Shown here: positions 41,608 to 50,450 of the stretch, one piece after another | Layout: every line of letters begins with the position of its first letter | How positions within the stretch are numbered: the stretch's first letter is position 1 | Assembly: GCF_000974985.2 (NCBI RefSeq) | Contig: NZ_LAVA02000030.1 | Coordinates: 62,001-126,000, forward strand | Source: Streptomyces mangrovisoli | GTDB lineage: Bacteria; Actinomycetota; Actinomycetes; Streptomycetales; Streptomycetaceae | Length of the DNA stretch: 64,000 bases | Direction: 5' to 3' | The notes under the pieces: model-generated | The model's database searches: none | What the model was told of the DNA's origin: nothing | What the model saw: only the letters and a program-made list of their open reading frames with translations | Translations under genes and position numbers: made by a program

Positions 41608-43338
41608 TCAGCGCAGATGTGACGTGTCGTTGAGCAGCCGTACGCTCGCGTTGCCGTCCGCGTAGTACGCCACCGCCGAGACCGACGCCGCCGACAGTTC
41701 CATGCGGAACAGGGACTCGGGCGGGGCGCCGAGGGCGAGCCGTACGAACGTCTTGATCGGGGTGACGTGGGTGACCAGCAGGACGGTTCGGCCCGCGTAG
41801 GCCGCGACCAGCTTGTCCCGGGTCGCCGCGATGCGCTCCGCGGTGGCCGCGAAGCTCTCGCCGCCGCCGGTCGGCGGGTACGCCGGGTCGGCGAGCCAGG
41901 CGTCGAGGTCCTCGGGGTGGCGCTCGCGGACCTCGCCGAACGTGAGGCCCTCCCAGGCGCCGAAGTCGGTCTCGCGCAGGCCGTCCTCGACGCTCACGTC
42001 GAGCCCGAGACGGGCCGCGACGATCGCGGCGGTCTCGCGGGTGCGCGCGAGCGGGGAGGCCACGACGGCCTGGACGGTACCGCGGCGGGCGAGCGCCTCG
42101 CCGACCCGCCTGGCCTGCTCGCGGCCGACGTCGGAGAGGGAGGGGTCGGTGCCGCCACTGCCGGAGAACCGCTTCTGCGGGGTCAGCGGGGTCTCCCCGT
42201 GCCGCAGCAGCACGAACGTGGCCGGCGGCCCGAGATCGGCGGGCGCCCAGCCGGCGGCGGGGGTCTCCTTCGGAGCGGCGCTGTCCTTCGGACCGGATGG
42301 GTGGTGGCTCCGGTGACCGGCGGGGGTCCGCTCGCCGGATCGGCCCGTGCCGGGCGGGACCGACGCGGATGGAACCGTCCCGGGCGGGACCGACGCGGAA
42401 GGGACCGTCCCGGGCGGCACCGTGCCGGGCGCGACGATCCCGGGGGCCGTGGTCGCCGCGACCGCGCGCGCCGCGCGGACGTCGTCCGCGGAGGTGCCCG
42501 CACCGCCGGACGGCACCGCGGCAGCGGCGCCCGACGCGTCGGCGGCCGGGGCCTCAGGGCCGGAGGCGACGGAGTCCGCGGGGGCGGAGGCGCCGCGGTC
42601 GGCCGTGGCGGAGGCGACGGGGTCCGCTGTGGCGGAGACGACCGGAGCCTCCGAACCGGAGGCACCCGGCGCCGCCGTACCGGAGACGACCGAGGCCCCC
42701 TTACCGGAGGCAACCGGGACCGTCGTACCGGAGACAACCGAGGCCCCCGCACCGGAGGCCGCACCCGCTCGCCCGCCGGCCCCGCCCCGGGCCAGCGCCG
42801 CGCGGGCCTTCGCCGCCCCCGCGGCCGCGTCGCCCGGCGGGCCGGACGGCTCCGGGACCGCCTTACGGCGGGCGGCGGCGGACCCCGCCTCCAGTTCCGC
42901 GGTCGACTCGGACGGCGACCACTGTTCGCCGCGCCGCCCCGCGTCCATCGCCTCGTTGGCGAGGCGGTCGGCGTGCTTGTTGCGCTCGCGCGGCATCCAC
43001 TCGTACGTGACCTGGCCGGGCGGGAAGACCCGGGCCGCCTCGGCCGCGAGCGGCTTCATGTCGGGGTGCTTGATCTTCCAGCGGCCCGACATCTGCTCGA
43101 CGACGAGCTTGGAGTCCATCCGGACCAGGATCCGCGCGGCCGGGTCGAGTTCGCGGGCGGCGCGCAGGCCCGCGACCAGACCGCGGTACTCGGCGACGTT
43201 GTTGGTCGCGATCCCGATGTACTCCGCTCGCTCCACGAGGGCCTGGCCGGTCGCCGCGTCGATCACCACGGAGCCGTAGCCCGCCGGGCCCGGGTTGCCC
43301 CGGGACCCGCCGTCGGCCTCGATGATGAACTCCCGCAC
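41608..43338 (-). CDS. Bifunctional RNase HI / histidine phosphatase (CobC-like)
   Basis: A 576-residue fusion. The N-terminal RNase H domain (1-130) has Asp in FIIEADGGSRGNPG, Glu in NNVAEYRGL, Asp in VRMDSKLVV and the late NKHADRLANEAMD. The C-terminal phosphoglycerate-mutase-like domain (about 375-576) has the LLRHGET phosphate motif and late His in VTHVTPIK. RNase H/alpha-ribazole phosphatase fusions are known in actinobacteria. The joining linker of about 230 residues is very long and made of VSGT, PVASG and PPGTVPSAS repeats. GTG 43338 follows AGGGG. It lies 11 bp after the zinc-ribbon gene. Confidence 0.93.
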   Translation of the reverse strand: MREFIIEADGGSRGNPGPAGYGSVVIDAATGQALVERAEYIGIATNNVAEYRGLVAGLRAARELDPAARILVRMDSKLVVEQMSGRWKIKHPDMKPLAAEAARVFPPGQVTYEWMPRERNKHADRLANEAMDAGRRGEQWSPSESTAELEAGSAAARRKAVPEPSGPPGDAAAGAAKARAALARGGAGGRAGAASGAGASVVSGTTVPVASGKGASVVSGTAAPGASGSEAPVVSATADPVASATADRGASAPADSVASGPEAPAADASGAAAAVPSGGAGTSADDVRAARAVAATTAPGIVAPGTVPPGTVPSASVPPGTVPSASVPPGTGRSGERTPAGHRSHHPSGPKDSAAPKETPAAGWAPADLGPPATFVLLRHGETPLTPQKRFSGSGGTDPSLSDVGREQARRVGEALARRGTVQAVVASPLARTRETAAIVAARLGLDVSVEDGLRETDFGAWEGLTFGEVRERHPEDLDAWLADPAYPPTGGGESFAATAERIAATRDKLVAAYAGRTVLLVTHVTPIKTFVRLALGAPPESLFRMELSAASVSAVAYYADGNASVRLLNDTSHLR

Positions 43339-43349
43339 GGCGGCGGCCC

Positions 43350-44093
43350 CTACAGTCCGGACTCGGCCGTGCGCACCAGGATGCGGCGGCAGTTCTCGCA
43401 GCGGACGACCGTGTCGGAGGCGGCCTTGCGGATCTCGGCCAGCTCGGTGATGGCGAGCTCCTGACGGCAGCCCTGGCAGGTGCGCTGGTACAGCCGGGCC
43501 GCGCCGATGCCGCCCTGCTGCTCGCGCAGCTTGTCGTACAGCTTGAGCAGGTCCGCCGGTACGGCCGCGGCGACGACCTCGCGCTCCTTGGTGACCGAGG
43601 CGGCCTCGCCGTCGATCTCCTCGAAGGCCGCGTCCCGGCGGGCGGTCGCGTCGTCGATACGGCCCTGCACCGAACCGACCCGCTCGGTCAGCTCGGCGAC
43701 CCGCTCCTGCGCGGACTCGCGGCGCTCCATGACCTCCAGGACCACGTCCTCGAGGTCGCCCTGGCGCTTGGCGAGGGAGGTGATCTCGCGCTGGAGGTTC
43801 TCCAGGTCCTTCGGCGAGGTGACGTTGCCGGAGTCCAGGCGCTGCTGGTCGCGGACGGCGCGCTGGCGCACCTGGTCCACGTCCTGCTCGGCCTTGGTCT
43901 GCTCGCGGGCGGTGTCGCTCTCCTCGGTCTGCGCGGCCACGAGGAGGTCGCGCAGCTGGGTGAGGTCCTTGGTCAGCGAGTCGATCTCGGCGTGCTCGGG
44001 CAGGGACCGGCGCTTGTGGGCGAGCTGCTGGAGGCGTACGTCCAGGGCCTGGACGTCGAGGAGTCGGATCTGGTCGGCGGGCGCGGCGTTCAG
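43350..44093 (-). CDS. Coiled-coil zinc-ribbon protein (C4-type), probable CTG start
   Basis: A 247-residue protein: a long antiparallel coiled coil (about 20-180, TKDLTQLRDLLVAAQTEESD..., RQGDLEDVVLEVMERRESAQ) capped by a C4 zinc ribbon CQGC...CENC (about 200-235). The expected N-terminus NAAPADQIRLLDVQALDVRL is preceded only by CTG 44093, which overlaps the Nif3-like stop (CTGA) with GGGAG seven bases upstream. A GTG at 43940 would remove 51 well-formed residues. The family's role is unclear; fold-mates bind nucleic-acid or flagellar partners. It is in an operon between the Nif3-like and RNase H genes. Confidence 0.9.
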   Translation of the reverse strand: MNAAPADQIRLLDVQALDVRLQQLAHKRRSLPEHAEIDSLTKDLTQLRDLLVAAQTEESDTAREQTKAEQDVDQVRQRAVRDQQRLDSGNVTSPKDLENLQREITSLAKRQGDLEDVVLEVMERRESAQERVAELTERVGSVQGRIDDATARRDAAFEEIDGEAASVTKEREVVAAAVPADLLKLYDKLREQQGGIGAARLYQRTCQGCRQELAITELAEIRKAASDTVVRCENCRRILVRTAESGL

Positions 44094-44947
44094 TTGGGGG
44101 CTCCCATTGCGTTAGAGGTCGGGGCGGACGCCGCGTGGGCGGTCCAGGGGTCGGTGACCGTCCTGGAGACATGGACCCGCAGGTCCCATCCGTGACGGTC
44201 GGAGATCTCGTCGAGCTGGGTCGCGGCCAGCTCGCACCAGGGCCATTCGGTGGCCCAGTGCGCCGCGTCGAGCAGCGCGAGGGGGCTCTGTGCGCGCGCC
44301 TCGGAGACCGGGTGGTGGCGCAGGTCCGCGGTGAGGAAGGCGTCGACGCCCGCCGCCCGGACCTCGGCGAAGAGGCTGTCGCCCGAGCCGCCGCTGACGG
44401 CGACCGTGCGCACCAGCGCCTCCGGGTCGCCGGCCACGCGGATGCCCTGCGCGGTGGCGGGCAGCCGCTCGGCGGCCCGCTCGGCGAGTGCGCGGACGGT
44501 GACCGGGTGGTCCAGCTCGCAGACCCGGCCGAGGCCCCGTCGGCCCTCCGGGTCGGTCGGGTCCGGCACCAGCGGCCGTACGACGCGCAGGTCGAGGGCG
44601 CCGGCCAGCGCGTCGGAGACGCCCGGGTCGGCCCGGTCGGCGTTGGTGTGGGCGACGTGCAGCGCGATGTCGTGCTTGATCAGGGTGTGCACGGCCCGGC
44701 CCTTGAAGGTGGAGGCCGCCACCGTCGTCGTACCGCGCAGGTAGAGGGGGTGGTGGGTGACCAGCAGGTCGGCGTCCAGCTTCACCGCCTCGTCCACGAT
44801 CTCCTGCACCGGGTCCACGGCGAACAGGACCCGGGAGACCTCCTGATCGGGGTCGCCGACGACCGTGCCGACCGCGTCCCAGGACTCGGCCCGCTCGGCG
44901 GGCCACAGGTTCTCCAGCGCGGCGATGACTTCAGACAGACGGGGCAC
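44090..44947 (-). CDS. Nif3-like (YbgI/DUF34) dinuclear-metal protein
   Basis: A 285-residue member of the hexameric Nif3/YbgI family. The metal-site segments are LLVTHHPLYLRG (two His), DIALHVAHTNAD, and late SGGSGDSLF and LTADLRHHPVSEA. DUF34 proteins have been linked to metal homeostasis and GTP cyclohydrolase-like activity; the reaction is unsettled. GTG 44947 is the start. It is the first gene of the three-gene minus-strand operon. Confidence 0.92.
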   Translation of the reverse strand: MPRLSEVIAALENLWPAERAESWDAVGTVVGDPDQEVSRVLFAVDPVQEIVDEAVKLDADLLVTHHPLYLRGTTTVAASTFKGRAVHTLIKHDIALHVAHTNADRADPGVSDALAGALDLRVVRPLVPDPTDPEGRRGLGRVCELDHPVTVRALAERAAERLPATAQGIRVAGDPEALVRTVAVSGGSGDSLFAEVRAAGVDAFLTADLRHHPVSEARAQSPLALLDAAHWATEWPWCELAATQLDEISDRHGWDLRVHVSRTVTDPWTAHAASAPTSNAMGAPN

Positions 44948-45145
44948 GGGTAAAAGGCTACCTGGCCGGTCTGTGCCGCAGTACCGCCCGCACGGTCGGC
45001 GGGGCCGCTCAGCACACCGTCCCCGGCTCCCTCAGGTGAATCGCTTCTGCGCCACCCTTATGTGTGAAGTGGCTGCTCACCGGTCCCCCGTCCGCGCGTG
45101 CGAAAACTAGCTTCGTCGGCGGAGGTGACCGCAGGTGATCACACC

Positions 45146-46459
45146 ATGACGGCGTGTGCGATCGAGCCGGCCACGGACGGCGGCGACGAACAGGTGCCAC
45201 GGACCGCGTCCGCGGACGGCGCGGACGACAGGGACGGCGCGGACGGCGAGGACGGCGCGGACGGCCGGCAGGGCGAGGACGGCCGCGTGGCGCGGGCCGC
45301 GTGCGCGGTCACCGCGGACGGCAGCTACGGCGCCCGGCTCGCGGGCGACGACGAGGCCCTGTTCCCGGAGCGCTGGACCCTCGGCGGCCCGGAGCCGTAC
45401 GCGGTGCCGCTGCCCGGCAACCAGCCCGAGGAGCCCGGCACCGAGGTGCAGCCCATGGGCGACGGGCGGGTGCTGATCCGCCGGCTCGCCGACGGGCGGC
45501 ACACGTTCGCGCTGCTCTACCCGACCGGCCCCGGCACCGGCGAGCTGCCGCTCGGCGCGGTGGAGTGCACCGAGGAGGACGCCCGGCTGCGGCTGCTGCC
45601 GCCCGCGCCCGGCGGAGTGCTCGCCTACGCGCTGGCCACCGGGGCCCACGGCACCGACCTCTGGCTGGTCGCGGGCGGCGCCTTCGGACCCGAGCGGCTG
45701 GCGCGGATCCCCGGCCGCTGCTCGGGCGGGGTCTGGCTGGACCGGGCCGGGCGGCTGCTCGCCCTGGACCGGGAGACCGGCGGCCGCACCAAGGCGATCG
45801 TGGTCGACCTGGCGCGCGGCGGCGAGGTGTCGCCGCTGCTCCAGATCGCGCCCGGCAGCGACGACCGGCTGCTGCTGGCCGACCCCGACAGCGGCCTGAT
45901 CCTGATCGGCTCGGACGCGGCCTCGCCCGGCGACGAACGGCTCGGCTGGGGCGTCCTCGGCGGCACGCTGCCGGTGCGCTTCCCGGACTGCCTGCGGCTG
46001 CCGGAGTGCACGGTGACGCCGTTCGCGATCCAGCCGGGGCAGGTGCTGACGCCGGAGCACTGCGGGGTGGCGCTGCGCGTCGACGGGCCGCTCGGCAGCT
46101 GGGTCGGCGTGTGGCGGCCCGCGGAGCGCCAGGTCCATCACCTCCCGGCGCCGGCCGGCTGGCTGGCCGGCACCGGACTGTGGACGCCGGAGGGCGTACT
46201 GCGCCTGCCGTACGCCACCGAGGAGGTGCCGTGCGGCCTCGCGGAGCCGCCGGTGCCGCCGCGGCCGCGGCCGGGGGGCGCGGCCGAGGACACCGGCGCG
46301 GGGACCGCGGGTGACGGCGGGGGTGCGGGTGGAGGTGCGGGTGGGGGTGCCGGTGGAGGCGGGCGCGAGGGTGCCGAGCCGGGGGCTGCGGCACCTGCCG
46401 TATGCCGGCCCGTACCGTTGCAGCAGGCGCCTCTCACCGGTCGTACGACAAGCAGGTAA
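45146..46459 (+). CDS. Conserved streptomycete protein, propeller-like, unknown function
   Basis: A 437-residue soluble protein. After an Asp/Gly/Ala-rich leader (DGADDRDGADGEDGADGRQGEDG) come repeated strands with SGGVWLDRAGRLLALDRETGG, DDRLLLADPDSGLILIG and GSWVGVWRPAERQVHHLP, which suggest a beta-propeller. It ends in a Gly-rich low-complexity tail (GGGAGGGAGGGAGGGG). ATG 45146 is chosen; GTG 45125 is also in frame with GGCGGAG upstream. No enzymatic motif recognised. Divergent from the Nif3-like gene. Confidence 0.78.
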   Translation: MTACAIEPATDGGDEQVPRTASADGADDRDGADGEDGADGRQGEDGRVARAACAVTADGSYGARLAGDDEALFPERWTLGGPEPYAVPLPGNQPEEPGTEVQPMGDGRVLIRRLADGRHTFALLYPTGPGTGELPLGAVECTEEDARLRLLPPAPGGVLAYALATGAHGTDLWLVAGGAFGPERLARIPGRCSGGVWLDRAGRLLALDRETGGRTKAIVVDLARGGEVSPLLQIAPGSDDRLLLADPDSGLILIGSDAASPGDERLGWGVLGGTLPVRFPDCLRLPECTVTPFAIQPGQVLTPEHCGVALRVDGPLGSWVGVWRPAERQVHHLPAPAGWLAGTGLWTPEGVLRLPYATEEVPCGLAEPPVPPRPRPGGAAEDTGAGTAGDGGGAGGGAGGGAGGGGREGAEPGAAAPAVCRPVPLQQAPLTGRTTSR

Positions 46460-46566
46460 CGAACTCGTGCCGGTTGGCGTGTCCGCCTGGATTCGACCCG
46501 AGGTATGCCGGTTAGACTCGCCCGGCTGTACAAAAGATCATGTTTTTGACGGGGTGGATTTTTCCG

Positions 46567-46728
46567 ATGAGCGACGCCAGTACGACCCAGACGCTGACCG
46601 CCGACGTCCAGGGCCGCGAGTCCGCGGGCCACGGCCGGCACCGCGGTCCGGTCGCCTCCCAGGACGCCGAGTCGGCTCCGCACGGGAAGCACCGCAAGCC
46701 TGCGGCGGAGACCGAGGTCACCGTCTAG
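46567..46728 (+). CDS. Small conserved His/Arg-rich peptide
   Basis: A 53-residue hydrophilic peptide (MSDASTTQTLTADVQGRES...) with two similar GHGRHRGP and PHGKHRKP segments. It sits between its own promoter-like A/T-rich stretch (46530-46560) and a perfect terminator. No family with known function recognised. The tidy transcript unit argues that it is real. Confidence 0.7.
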   Translation: MSDASTTQTLTADVQGRESAGHGRHRGPVASQDAESAPHGKHRKPAAETEVTV

Positions 46729-46745
46729 ACGGCACACCGAACGGC

Positions 46746-46788
46746 AACGGCCCCGCCTCTCGTACCCGGTACGGGAGGCGGGGCCGTT
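46746..46788 (+). terminator. Long perfect hairpin terminator
   Basis: The arms AACGGCCCCGCCTC and GAGGCGGGGCCGTT enclose a second stem CGTACC/GGTACG. It lies 18 bp after the small gene and before the convergent SDR gene. Confidence 0.9.
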
Positions 46789-46878
46789 CGCGTTTCCGTC
46801 ACCTGCGCCTTGCCGTCACGTCGTGGCTGATCGCAAGCCGGATACCGCCCCCACCGGCCCGCAAGCCGGGCACCGTCG

Positions 46879-47856
46879 TCACCGGCCCGCGGGCGGAACA
46901 CCGCCGTCCCCGCCGGAGGCGCCCCGCCGCAGGCCCAGGACCTCGGCGGCCGCGAAGGTCTCGCCCGCGGGGCGTTCGGCGTAGTGCGGGGTGAGCAGGG
47001 CGTCCAGCTCGTCGTAGCTGAAGGTGTCCTGCTTGCTGTCGAACTTCGCCTGCACGCGCGGCCGTTCGACGACGGCCACCATGCCGCCGTGGACGACGAG
47101 CAGCTGCCCGTTGATCCGCGCGGCGGCCGGTGAGGCCAAGTAGCCTACGAGCGGGGCGACATGCTCGGGTGCGAGCGGGTCGAGGCCCTCCTCGGGAGCG
47201 GCGAACCCCGCGAACACGTCCTCGGTCATCCGGGTCCGGGCGCGCGGGCAGATGACGTTCGCGGTGACCCCGTACTTGGCGAGGGCCAGCGCCGTGGAGG
47301 TGGTCAGACCGACGATCCCGCCCTTCGCCGCCGCGTAGTTGGGCTGTCCGGCGGAACCGGCGAGGAACGCCTCCGACGAGGTGTTCACGATCCGCCCGTA
47401 CACCGCGCCGCCCGTGGCCTTCGCGCGCTCGCGCCAGTGCGCGGCGGCGAAGCGGGTGGTGTTGAAGTGCCCCTTGAGATGGACCCGGATCACCGAGTCC
47501 CACTCGTCCTCCGACATGGAGAAGACCATGCGGTCGCGCAGGATGCCCGCGTTGTTGACGAGGATGTCGAGCCCCCCGAACTCGGCGATCGCGCCCGCCA
47601 CCAGCTCCCGCGCCGCGGCGAAGTCGGCGACGTCCCCGGTGTGCGCGAGGGCCCGGCCGCCCGCCGCGCGGATCTCGGCGGCGACCGCCTCGGCGGGCCC
47701 GGCGGACGCCCCGCCCGTGCCGTCGCGGCCCGCCGCGCCGAAGTCGTTGACGACGACCGCGGCACCGAGCCGGGCGAGTTCCAGCGCCTCGGCCCGGCCC
47801 AGCCCGCGGCCCGCGCCGGTCACGATCGCGGTGAGTCCCTCCAACGGGGTGGTCAT
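46879..47856 (-). CDS. Short-chain dehydrogenase (3-hydroxyacyl-CoA dehydrogenase-like)
   Basis: A 325-residue SDR with TGAGRGLGRAEA at the N-terminus, NNAGILRD, and the catalytic Ser-Tyr-Lys in NTSSEAFLAGSAGQPNYAAAKGG. It is longer than classical SDRs, and with VVVNDFGAAGRDG it resembles the dehydrogenase part of multifunctional enzyme type 2 (HSD17B4-like). It follows the alcohol dehydrogenase gene by 12 bp, with a MaoC hydratase further upstream, which suggests hydration and oxidation of enoyl-CoA substrates. ATG 47856 has GGGGAG upstream. Confidence 0.9.
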   Translation of the reverse strand: MTTPLEGLTAIVTGAGRGLGRAEALELARLGAAVVVNDFGAAGRDGTGGASAGPAEAVAAEIRAAGGRALAHTGDVADFAAARELVAGAIAEFGGLDILVNNAGILRDRMVFSMSEDEWDSVIRVHLKGHFNTTRFAAAHWRERAKATGGAVYGRIVNTSSEAFLAGSAGQPNYAAAKGGIVGLTTSTALALAKYGVTANVICPRARTRMTEDVFAGFAAPEEGLDPLAPEHVAPLVGYLASPAAARINGQLLVVHGGMVAVVERPRVQAKFDSKQDTFSYDELDALLTPHYAERPAGETFAAAEVLGLRRGASGGDGGVPPAGR

Positions 47857-47868
47857 CGGCGCTCCCCG

Positions 47869-48945
47869 TCAGATCTCGATGCAGGTCCGCAGGGCCGACC
47901 CCGTGCGCATCTGGTCCAGCGCCTCGTTGATCTCGGCGAGCGGCACCCGGTGGGTGATCAGCCCCGCGAGGTCGACGCGGCCGGCCCGCCACAGGTCGAT
48001 GGTCCGCTCGTAGGAGCGCAGAACGTCGCCGCCGCCGTAGAGCGAGGGCAGTATCCGCTTCTCGTCGAAGAACAGCTCGAACATGTTGAGTTGGAGCATG
48101 TCGTCCATGGCACCCGCGCCGACCACCACGAGGGTGCCGCCGCGCCGGGTGGTGTCGTAGGCGGTACGTGCGGTCGCCGAGCGGCCGACCACCTCGAAGA
48201 CGTAGTCGAAGCCCTCGCCCGCCGTGACCCGCTGCTTGGCGTCGGGGAGTTCGTCCGGCGCGACCGCCTGCGTGGCGCCGAACCGCAGCGCCGCCTCCCG
48301 GCGGGACGCCACGGGGTCGACCGCGACGATCTCGGCGGCGCCCTTCAGCCGCGCCCCCTGGATCGCGGAGATCCCCACACCCCCGCACCCGATGACCGCG
48401 ACGGACGAACCGGCCTTCACGTCCGCGGTGTTGAGGGCGGCGCCGAGTCCGGTGGTCACGCCGCAGCCGATCAGCGCGGCGATGTCGAAGGGCACGTCGT
48501 CCGGGATCGGCACGGCGCAGCCCGCGTCGACGACGACCTCCTCGGCGAAGGTGCCGGTGCCCGCGAAACCGAAGACGTCGCCGCCGGGGCGGCGGAAGTT
48601 GGGGGTGCCCGCGTTCATGAACCCGGCCAGGCACAGCTCGGTCTGCCCCCGCCTGCACGCCGGACAGGCGCCGCAGGCCGGCAGCCAGCAGACCACGACC
48701 CGGTCGCCGGGCTTGAGGTGCGTCACGTTCTCACCGGCCTCGACGACCTCGCCTGCGCCCTCGTGCCCGGGGACGAACGGCGCGGGCTGCGGCAGCACCC
48801 CGCTCATCGCGGACAGGTCCGAGTGGCACAGGCCGGTGGCCCGCACGCGGATCCGCACCTTGCCGGGGCCGAAGCCCGTCGCCTCGACGTCGTCGAGGAC
48901 CTCCAGCTTGTCCTGGCCGATCTCGTGCAGTACGGCTGCGCGCAT
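47869..48945 (-). CDS. Zinc-dependent alcohol dehydrogenase (class III-like)
   Basis: A 358-residue MDR-type enzyme. The catalytic zinc ligands are Cys in TGLCHSD and His-Glu in PGHEGAGE; the structural-zinc Cys are in CGACPACRRGQTELC. The coenzyme motif is GCGGVGIS with Asp in VAVDPVASR, which points to NAD. The C-terminal part LYGGGDVLRSYERTIDLW resembles NDMA-dependent or aryl/alkyl alcohol dehydrogenases of actinobacteria. It probably works with the SDR (12 bp downstream). AGGGGAG precedes ATG 48945. Confidence 0.93.
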   Translation of the reverse strand: MRAAVLHEIGQDKLEVLDDVEATGFGPGKVRIRVRATGLCHSDLSAMSGVLPQPAPFVPGHEGAGEVVEAGENVTHLKPGDRVVVCWLPACGACPACRRGQTELCLAGFMNAGTPNFRRPGGDVFGFAGTGTFAEEVVVDAGCAVPIPDDVPFDIAALIGCGVTTGLGAALNTADVKAGSSVAVIGCGGVGISAIQGARLKGAAEIVAVDPVASRREAALRFGATQAVAPDELPDAKQRVTAGEGFDYVFEVVGRSATARTAYDTTRRGGTLVVVGAGAMDDMLQLNMFELFFDEKRILPSLYGGGDVLRSYERTIDLWRAGRVDLAGLITHRVPLAEINEALDQMRTGSALRTCIEI

Positions 48946-49008
48946 GGTGCGGCTCCCCTCGGAGACTGGTCTGACTCGGGCGGCGCTCCGCTCTCGGGTG
49001 GTTCGGGT

Positions 49009-49096
49009 GACTCGGGCGGTTGAGGTGACTCGGGCGGTTCGAGTGACCCGGCGGATCGAGTGACCCGGCGGATCGAGTGACTCAGATGACTCAGGT
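49009..49096. repeat. 17-18-bp tandem repeat abutting the MaoC stop codon
   Basis: Units GACTCGGGCGGTTxxxGT (49009-49026, 49027-49044), then GACCCGGCGGATCGAGT twice (49045-49078), then two 9-bp half units GACTCAGAT and GACTCAGGT. The last contains the stop codon of the minus-strand MaoC gene (49091-49093). Confidence 0.9.
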
Positions 49097-49948
49097 GTGT
49101 TCGACGACCGTGTCCGCGAGGACCGGCGCGTCGTCGCGGTCCACCGCGCTCACCGCGACCCGCACCGCCCCCTCCTGCCGCCACATCCGGATCCGCAGAG
49201 TCTCCCCCGGGTACACCACCCCGGCGAAGCGGGTGCGGTACGCCCGCACCCGGGCGACGTCCCCGGAGAGCAGGGTGTCGACGACCGCCTTGAGCGTGAT
49301 GCCGTAGGTGCACAGCCCGTGCAGGATCGGCCGGTCGAACCCGGCGAGCTTGGCGAACTCGGGGTCGGCGTGCAGCGGGTTGTAGTCGCCGGAGAGGCGG
49401 TAGAGGAGGGCCTGGTCCTCGCGGACGGCCTTCTCGACGATCCGGTCGGGGGTCCCGGTGGGCGGCTCCGACCGGGCCGAGGGGCCGCGCTCGCCACCCC
49501 AGCCGCCCTCGCCGCGGACGAAGATCTGCGAGTCGTTGGTCCACAGCGGGCCGTCCGCGTCGGCGACGTCGGTGCGCATCACGAGGACCGCCGCCTTGCC
49601 CTTGTCGTACACCGCCGCGATCCGGTTGGTGGCGGTCGCGGTGCCCTCCGTGGGGATGGGCCGGTGCAGGGTCACCGACTGGCCGCCGTGCAGCACTCGG
49701 GCCAGGTCCACGTCGATGCCCGGCATGGACAGCCCTCCGGTGACCGCGGGCTTTCCGTTGCCGGCGACGGTGGCGAAGCTGGGCAGGACGTGCAGCCGGG
49801 ACTCCAGGGTGTAGCGCAGCTCGTCGGGGTCGGTCGCGGGGACTCCGGCGCCGATGCCGAGGTGGTAGAGCTGGACGTCCTTGCGGTCCCAGGTGATCTC
49901 GCCGATGCGGGGCTCGGCCGCGAGGGCCTTGGCTGCGTCGATGGGCAT
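49091..49948 (-). CDS. MaoC-family (2-enoyl-CoA hydratase 2-like) dehydratase
   Basis: A 285-residue double-hotdog protein. The second hotdog carries the hydratase-2 motif with Asp and His in YRLSGDYNPLHADPEFA, followed by FDRPILHGLCTYGI. The N-terminal half is a degenerate hotdog, like yeast/human hydratase 2 and actinobacterial steroid-side-chain or acyl-CoA hydratases. It would hydrate trans-2-enoyl-CoA to (R)-3-hydroxyacyl-CoA, the substrate of an HSD17B4-like SDR such as the one at 46879. GAGGAG precedes ATG 49948. Confidence 0.92.
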   Translation of the reverse strand: MPIDAAKALAAEPRIGEITWDRKDVQLYHLGIGAGVPATDPDELRYTLESRLHVLPSFATVAGNGKPAVTGGLSMPGIDVDLARVLHGGQSVTLHRPIPTEGTATATNRIAAVYDKGKAAVLVMRTDVADADGPLWTNDSQIFVRGEGGWGGERGPSARSEPPTGTPDRIVEKAVREDQALLYRLSGDYNPLHADPEFAKLAGFDRPILHGLCTYGITLKAVVDTLLSGDVARVRAYRTRFAGVVYPGETLRIRMWRQEGAVRVAVSAVDRDDAPVLADTVVEHT

Positions 49949-50090
49949 GGGTCTCCTCGGGACGGCGCCGGGAAGGCGGGCGGCAGCCTGCGGGCGGCCG
50001 GGCTTGGACGACAGGAAGCGTAGGCGGCGTAGATGTGGACGGCCGCAGAGGCGGACGCGTGCGGTGTGTGTGGGGCGGGCGCAGGGGTGC

Positions 50091-50175
50091 AGACGCGGAC
50101 GGGTGCGGGTGCGGGCGGGTGCGGGTGCGGGCGTGGGTGGATGCGGGCGGGGTGGATGCGGGCGGGGTGGGCTGG
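50091..50175. repeat. G-rich microsatellite in the divergent spacer
   Basis: GCGGGTGCGGGTGCGG-type hexamers and then GGTGGATGCGGGCGG units occupy part of the gene-free stretch 49949-50450. The rest of that stretch should hold the two divergent promoters. GACA-TT-TGTC near 50348 is a possible response-regulator half-palindrome about 100 bp before the kinase gene. No gene is supported. Confidence 0.7.
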
Positions 50176-50450
50176 ACGGTGGCAGACCCCGGCACGGCCG
50201 TCCGCACCGTCGGCCGCGCCGAGGCCGCCACGGGCCGACCTAGAACGCGTTCCAGTCCGGCGCCGTATGTATAGCCGAGCGCGGCGGACTTGTGAAGACT
50301 CCTGACGACGTGTCAGCTCCGGGCGCCGGCCCGGGGCGCGGCGGCCGTGACATTTGTCCCGCCCGAGGCCGTACAACCGCCTCTGCCGGCCGGGCGCGGG
50401 CGCCGATAGCGTCATAGACGCGACAGGCATCCGATCGGGGGACTGGGGAC

